The position numbers and the translations under genes were made by a program. Shown here piece after piece: positions 61,726 through 64,000 of a DNA stretch of 64,000 bases (positions are counted from its first letter, which is position 1; each line of letters begins with the position of its first letter). The DNA lies in contig JAXDDX010000004.1 of assembly GCA_034670405.1 (NCBI GenBank), positions 12,145,501 through 12,209,500 on the forward strand, in the 5' to 3' direction. The stretch is from Hoplostethus atlanticus. Lineage: Eukaryota; Chordata; Actinopteri; Trachichthyiformes; Trachichthyidae. The notes beneath the pieces are model-generated. The model was not told where the DNA came from. It saw nothing but the letters and a program-made list of their open reading frames with translations, and made no database searches.

Positions 61726-62710
61726 GCAGCACCCTTCATTTTATTTTACTCGGCAGCAGCGTTGCCTGTCCGCTGGGAGTAACATGTTCCTTTTCACATT
61801 GACGTTCAGGACACCTCTGTTGTGTACGGGCTAATTAAGAGGCCACGGTACAGTGTGGCATTGAACAGATGCCAAAAATATGAGACAAAAAAAAACCAGA
61901 GGAGGGCCTGAGCCGTGTGCCGGCAGCGCTTTGTCTTGGAGCGCAGACAGACCGAACCCCAGACACCGCTCTGTCGCCTAATGGCTCCCTCTATTAATAA
62001 AAGATAAGCAGTCAATTATTGAGCTGTCAGCGGCAGCAGAAACCAGGCCGTGTCGCAAATTTCACGGTTGAGTTAGTTTTTTTGGGGAGGGACGATCTCT
62101 GTCCTTGGGGTCCATGGTTCAAATCTCAGGAGAGACTCTGGAGCCAACACCCCCCCCCACCCCACTCCCATCATCACCACCATAACACTCTCTTCTTCCT
62201 CTCTCTTACCTTTTCTTTCTCTCTGTGTTTTCTCTCTTTCCCTGTGTGTGTTTTGCTTTGTCTTGAAAAGGAGTAAACCATCCAGACTGGAAGGTATTTG
62301 CTGGCAGGATCGATGTTTAAAACACCCTCGCCTCCTCACAGTTTGTTTGTGTTTTTAACCAATTAAAGAATACCATGTTGAAACTGCAGGTGACACTCTC
62401 TGTCTTCATCTCTCTCTCTGTTTTATTTCATTTCCCTTGCTTGTTGTTACTTAAGGATTTGGTTTTCTTCAAATTAAGTTGTTTTTTCTCATATTGATAT
62501 TTCATTTTAGATGCTCTCTCGTTCTCTCTCACCCCCCCTCCTGTACAGATAATGTTAAACAGTAGCTGTAGATTCTCTCATTTTATTTCCCTCTCTTAGC
62601 AGTTGTGTATTTTGTTTGTCTCCTCCGTTTCCTCCTCGGAATGTTGACGTGTTTTCTCTCTGTTGTATCGTTGTATCGTATTAAATTAATAAATGAATGA
62701 AACCCGTACA

Positions 62711-62765
62711 CTCTCTCTCTCTCTCTCTCTCTCTCACACTCTCACACTCTCTCTCTCTCTCTCTA
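62711..62765. repeat. (CT)n microsatellite
   Basis: CT units with CACACT interruptions. A related CCTCTCTCT tract lies at 62894-62930. Confidence 0.95.
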
Positions 62766-63748
62766 CACTATCTACACTCACACACATGCACAGATTATTT
62801 TATGCAAATTTTTTTTCACGCAGCCAATTAAGGAATACCATTTTCTCTGCTCTTTAAAGATAAAATGTTAAAGTGTGAAGTGGTGCCATTGTCTCTCTCC
62901 CTCTCTCTCTCCCTCTCTCTCTCCCTCTCTCAAACACACTCATGGGTTATTCAGTCAACATGCATTTTCTTCTCTCAAACAAATAAAGGAATTCCTTGGC
63001 ATGGCAGCACAGAGGAACCCTCAGCCATATCCTCCTCTCTTTCAATGATAAACTGTTGTTGTGGAGACAGAGGGGAGGTGCAAAGTGGTTGACATATCTC
63101 TGGCTGCTCACCAAGACTTCAGAGCTTAATGATCTACTGACACAGATTCATCGGGCAAATATGAGTGTGATTTGTGGGACGAGGGGCGAAGCGCTCCGAT
63201 GGAGTTTAGACTTTGCCTCCAGTTGTCTGTTTATTATTCATGAGGCTCTCTGTATAAACCTCAGTGACTTCAAAGGGGAGGTGTGTACGTGCATGAGCGT
63301 GCATGAGCGTGCATGTGTGCATGGCTTGTTTGTGTGTGTGTGTGTGTGGATACAGAGGTGGATCATTCATTCAGGAACTTGCTGTCTCCTGTCAGAATTG
63401 CGCTTCCCCCTCATGTTGTCAGTCAGATTGAACTACAGTCTATTTTGGGTTCAGAGTGTCCTGGGCTTCGTGACCACCCCCCCTCATCCCCTCATCCCCC
63501 ACCACCCCCCCCGTCTCCTGAGACCGAGCGTGCAGTGCGCTGTCACATCGCCACGCCGTCTCCCCAGCCAGCCGGTAAATCCCACAACTGAATATTGCAT
63601 GAGCAGCTGAGCGTCGAGGCGCCCCCGGCACACGTCTGAATAATGGGAAAGGACCACAGCAGATTGGTTGGAGTGTGTGTGTGGTACGCCTGCCTGGTCT
63701 GCCAACCACAGCAATACTCTGCTTAGACCTTATTCACCTGCTAAAACT

Positions 63749-63770
63749 GTGTGTGTGTGTGTGTGTGTGT
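63749..63770. repeat. (GT)11 microsatellite
   Basis: Eleven GT units immediately upstream of the terminal SINE. Confidence 0.95.
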
Positions 63771-63802
63771 TACCCTGTTATCAGGGTGTTGGCAGGTCTG
63801 TC

Positions 63803-63985
63803 CTGTGTAGCTCAGCGACTAGCTCATGGCACCAGCACTGCCGAGGCGAGGGCTTCAACTCCCACCTGGAGCCCCGCATACTCAACTGAATGCTAATCTG
63901 CTCAGTATTGTGCCCAGTACATGCAGAACTGATCCTGGTACTGTAGCAAGATGAAAGCGTCCGCCAGATAGTGCAGGTGTTACAC
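63803..63985 (+). repeat. tRNA-derived SINE
   Basis: GTGTAGCTCAGCGACTAGCT is an A-box-like head and GAGGGCTTCAACTCCCACC a B-box-like block. A body follows that ends AGATGAAAGCGTCCGCCAGA. It is the most complete tRNA-like copy in the PACS2 intron. Confidence 0.55.
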
Positions 63986-64000
63986 TTCGCTGTGGGTCGG

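Noticed and set aside
62996..63610. 204-codon plus-strand open frame near the right edge
   Set aside because: It crosses GT and CCCC tracts, has no recognisable domain or splice partner, and another frame is also open over part of it. Treated as chance.

Overview
The window is teleost fish nuclear DNA. The genes are split into many short exons with vertebrate splice sites, and the introns carry long CA/GT and CT microsatellites, tRNA-derived SINE fragments and short inverted-repeat DNA transposons of fish type. Gene identities rest on conceptual splicing in which exon phases, lengths and family motifs agree. Most of the recognised genes map, as I recall, to human chromosome 14 (CDKN3, CNIH1, GMFB, LGALS3, SYNJ2BP, SRSF5, PACS2). 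DESI2 is the exception.

Layout from left to right: 36-1404 (minus), the 3' part of an unidentified coiled-coil gene with an apparent one-base frameshift. 3077-5819 (plus), CDKN3, a cyclin-dependent kinase-associated phosphatase. 7791-12434 (minus), CNIH1, an ER cargo receptor. 16678-21998 (minus), GMFB, an ADF-homology actin regulator. 23220-26368 (plus), a galectin-3-type lectin. 27875-29590 (plus), SYNJ2BP, a mitochondrial outer-membrane PDZ protein. 32819-37814 (plus), DESI2, a PPPDE-fold cysteine peptidase. 41352-46256 (plus), SRSF5, a splicing factor. 51163-51281 (plus), the first coding exon of PACS2, whose first intron runs past the right edge.

The genes are unrelated housekeeping or regulatory loci. 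They share neighbourhoods by conserved synteny rather than as one pathway. I see no operon-like system, CRISPR array, viral gene or tRNA/rRNA gene.

The most notable signals are at the RNA-processing level. GMFB has an AT-AC intron with a perfect U12-type donor. CDKN3 has a GC-AG first coding intron beside a TG microsatellite. A 374-base candidate poison exon lies in the SRSF5 intron between the two halves of RRM2, with an immediate in-frame stop and an antisense open frame. The coiled-coil gene has a homopolymer frameshift. There is also a palindromic hAT-type MITE with its 8-base target duplication and a second insertion nested inside it.
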